Assembly (NCBI GenBank): GCA_025354165.1
Contig: JANXNI010000035.1
Location: 1 to 64,000, forward strand
Reading direction: 5' to 3'
From: Burkholderiales bacterium
Lineage (GTDB): Bacteria; Pseudomonadota; Gammaproteobacteria; Burkholderiales; Casimicrobiaceae
DNA: 64,000 bases
Below are positions 62,408 through 64,000 of the stretch, piece by piece. Below the pieces are notes generated by a model. That model worked only from the letters and a program-made list of their open reading frames with translations, was not told where the DNA came from and made no database searches. Within the stretch, counting starts at the first letter, position 1, and every line of letters starts with the position of its first letter. A program made the translations under genes and the position numbers.

Positions 62408-64000
62408 CTAAGAAGGCACCGCGCGAGGTTTTGGCTTCGGCAGCTTGCGATACAGCGTGTTGCGGCTGACGCCCAGCTCACGCGCGGTGGCGGAGACGTT
62501 GCCGCTATGACGTTCAAGCGCGAGTTGCATGGCGTTCACCGTCATATCGTCGAGCGATACCGGCGTGCTGCGTGCGACAGTTGTCGCCGAGGGCACGGGC
62601 GCGGCAGCCAACGCGAAGCTGTCACGCTCGATGATGTCATCAAGGAAATCCTCGGGCAGATGGTCACGCTCGATGGTCGGGCCCGGTGCGGCTATCGCCA
62701 TTGCCGTCGCGAGCACGTTCGACAGTTGGCGCAGGTTACCCGGCCAGGGATGCCGCAGCATCAGCGCCCAGACGTCAGGCGCGATTTGCCAGCGCGAACC
62801 GCCCTGACTATTCATCGATAGCAGCAGTCGCGTCACAATCTCCCTCACATCGCTGCGATCGCGCAGTGGCGGCAGACGAACGGTGAGTCCGTTCAGGCGG
62901 TAATACAAATCGTCGCGGAAGGTGTGAGCCTTGAGCAGCTCACGCAGACGTTTATGCGTCGCACAGACCAGCCGCACGTCGACAGCAATGGATTTGTTGC
63001 TGCCGAGCGGCGTGACGACTCGCTCCTGCAGTACGCGCAGCAACCGTGCCTGCATCGGAAGAGGCATGTCGCCGATTTCATCAAGAAACAGCGTGCCGCC
63101 GCTCGCCTCGCGCAGCTTGCCGATATGGCCTTTGCGCCGCGCCCCGGTGAACGCGCCTTCCTCGTAGCCGAACAGTTCCGATTCGATCAACCCTTCTGGA
63201 ATCGCCGCGCAATTGACCGCGACAAACGGGCCATTCCGTCGTTCCGACGCGCGGTGAATCGCCATCGAGAACCATTCCTTACCGGCACCGGTTTCCGCCT
63301 CAATCAGGATGCTGACTTCGGTATGGGCGACGCGGCGCAAGCGCGCGATGACGTTAGCGATTTGTGCGTCCCCCGAATCGAGATCGTCGAGATTGGCGTG
63401 CGGCAATATGGCGGCGGAAGTTTGTGGTTTAGCAGTGCTGCGTGTGGTCTGTTCATTCGGTGCAGCAGGTTTGGTCGCGGGTTGCAGCGGAGCCTTGCGG
63501 GCATTGAAATCGTGGTCGCTTGCCACAGCGCCGGAGGCAAAGTATCGGGCGCTCGACGAGCTTGGAACTGCGTGAATCCGCACGCCGCTGGGCAGCACAC
63601 ATTGCAGCGGCTCGCTCGCCGCGTGAGCGGCCAAGTCGTGCAGCTCGCTTGCGCCTCTGCGCAGCAGCGACAGCGCCGTATGCGTGCGCACCGAGGCGAG
63701 CGACAGCTCAAGTTGCAGGCAGGCGCTGCGGTTCGCCGCAAGGACACGACCATCCGGCGCAAACGCGATCAGGCCTTCCATTAGGGTGCCGATGAACTCG
63801 GGTCGGGCGTGGAAGGCGACAATTAATTGGCCCGCGTAAGTTCGCCGGAAATAGGTGTTCTCGATGAGCTGCGCGCTCATGCGTACGAGGCTGATCGTGT
63901 GTTTGTGAAAGCCGCGATAGTCGCCGGTGACGTCGAGCACGCCGAGCAAATCACCTGCGGGCGCGAAGATGGGCGAGGCGGAGCAGGTGAGACCGTGATT
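62408..64000 (-). CDS. sigma-54-dependent transcriptional activator, AcoR-like (partial)
   Basis: The gene is open to the right edge of the window, so the N-terminus is missing (at least 531 residues present). A GAF-type segment comes first (SPIFAPAGDLLGVLDVTGDY, then FHKHTISLVRMSAQLIENTY). The AAA+ domain has EAETGAGKEW, GAFTGA (sigma-54 contact), GGTLFLDEIGDMP and DLYYRLNGLTVRLPPLRDR. A Fis-type HTH ends it (LERHSGNVSATARELGVSRNTLYRKL). The layout is that of acetoin-catabolism regulators, but similar proteins control many pathways. The window holds no acetoin genes next to it. Confidence 0.93.
   Translation of the reverse strand, partial: NHGLTCSASPIFAPAGDLLGVLDVTGDYRGFHKHTISLVRMSAQLIENTYFRRTYAGQLIVAFHARPEFIGTLMEGLIAFAPDGRVLAANRSACLQLELSLASVRTHTALSLLRRGASELHDLAAHAASEPLQCVLPSGVRIHAVPSSSSARYFASGAVASDHDFNARKAPLQPATKPAAPNEQTTRSTAKPQTSAAILPHANLDDLDSGDAQIANVIARLRRVAHTEVSILIEAETGAGKEWFSMAIHRASERRNGPFVAVNCAAIPEGLIESELFGYEEGAFTGARRKGHIGKLREASGGTLFLDEIGDMPLPMQARLLRVLQERVVTPLGSNKSIAVDVRLVCATHKRLRELLKAHTFRDDLYYRLNGLTVRLPPLRDRSDVREIVTRLLLSMNSQGGSRWQIAPDVWALMLRHPWPGNLRQLSNVLATAMAIAAPGPTIERDHLPEDFLDDIIERDSFALAAAPVPSATTVARSTPVSLDDMTVNAMQLALERHSGNVSATARELGVSRNTLYRKLPKPKPRAVPS

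Noticed and set aside
1-64000. tRNA, rRNA or CRISPR array
   Set aside because: No cloverleaf-like sequence, rRNA signature or regularly spaced repeat was noticed by eye; a tRNAscan or CRISPR search was not possible here.

Overview
The window looks like a chromosomal segment of a high-GC Gram-negative bacterium, most likely a betaproteobacterium of the Burkholderiales/Casimicrobiaceae type. That is an inference from gene content: a Bug-type (TctC-like) tricarboxylate-transporter receptor, a Cox-type molybdenum hydroxylase operon with coxG, two branched-chain-amino-acid-type ABC binding proteins, DUF3016 and DUF5648 proteins, and secreted proteins with dockerin-like C-terminal modules. No rRNA, tRNA, CRISPR array, phage or intact insertion sequence was found.

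Layout. (1) 205-8184, minus strand: a six-gene, mostly overlapping operon for sugar uptake and cleavage (binding protein, two permeases, MalK-like ATPase, GH31 glycosidase, alpha/beta hydrolase), with a perfect 9-bp-arm inverted repeat upstream. A palindromic dispersed repeat pair is inserted in frame in the GH31 gene. (2) 8434-9573: a lone ABC-type binding protein. (3) 9595-20735: a divergent catabolic block. On the minus strand lie coxG, the FAD subunit, the 2Fe-2S subunit and the molybdopterin subunit; on the plus strand lie a VOC enzyme, a 2,6-dihydroxypyridine-hydroxylase-like flavoprotein and a complete Liv-type ABC importer. Together they suggest uptake and hydroxylation of an N-heteroaromatic or similar compound. 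(4) 20766-24717: housekeeping genes gltX, glutathione reductase and PPK2. (5) 24965-29682: an aromatic meta-cleavage cluster (dihydroxyphthalate-decarboxylase-like protein, LigB/MhpB extradiol dioxygenase, MhpC-like hydrolase, Bug receptor, GntR/UTRA regulator) with two tandem palindromes in its promoter. It is followed by xdhC and a TonB-dependent receptor.

(6) 33071-40130: an accessory region rich in toxin-antitoxin modules and gene debris: brnTA, a decayed duplicate of the receptor 3' end, a DUF5648 secreted protein, a broken XRE antitoxin gene, an ORF6N protein, a DUF1778/GNAT pair, an orphan dockerin-like fragment, two DUF1566 proteins and a damaged PIN toxin. (7) 40800-51461: large secreted proteins (beta-helix/DUF11/Ig-like, choice-of-anchor Q, delta-60 repeats). 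With a neighbour and an orphan fragment they share a dockerin-like C-terminal module; three of the proteins add two bracketing cysteines. (8) 51891-57970: a vanadium-haloperoxidase-like lipoprotein, then a LytS-type kinase, a second kinase-like protein that has lost its catalytic residues, and a LytTR response regulator. A 23-bp motif occurs three times in this part of the window (49183, 51566, 53251). (9) 58072-64000: a 1066-aa MalT/SARP-like regulator, a DUF3016 protein, and an AcoR-like sigma-54 activator that runs off the right edge.

The most unusual items are the kinase-pseudokinase-LytTR operon with its repeated upstream motif, the two-cysteine dockerin-like tail, and the decay scars around the toxin-antitoxin genes.
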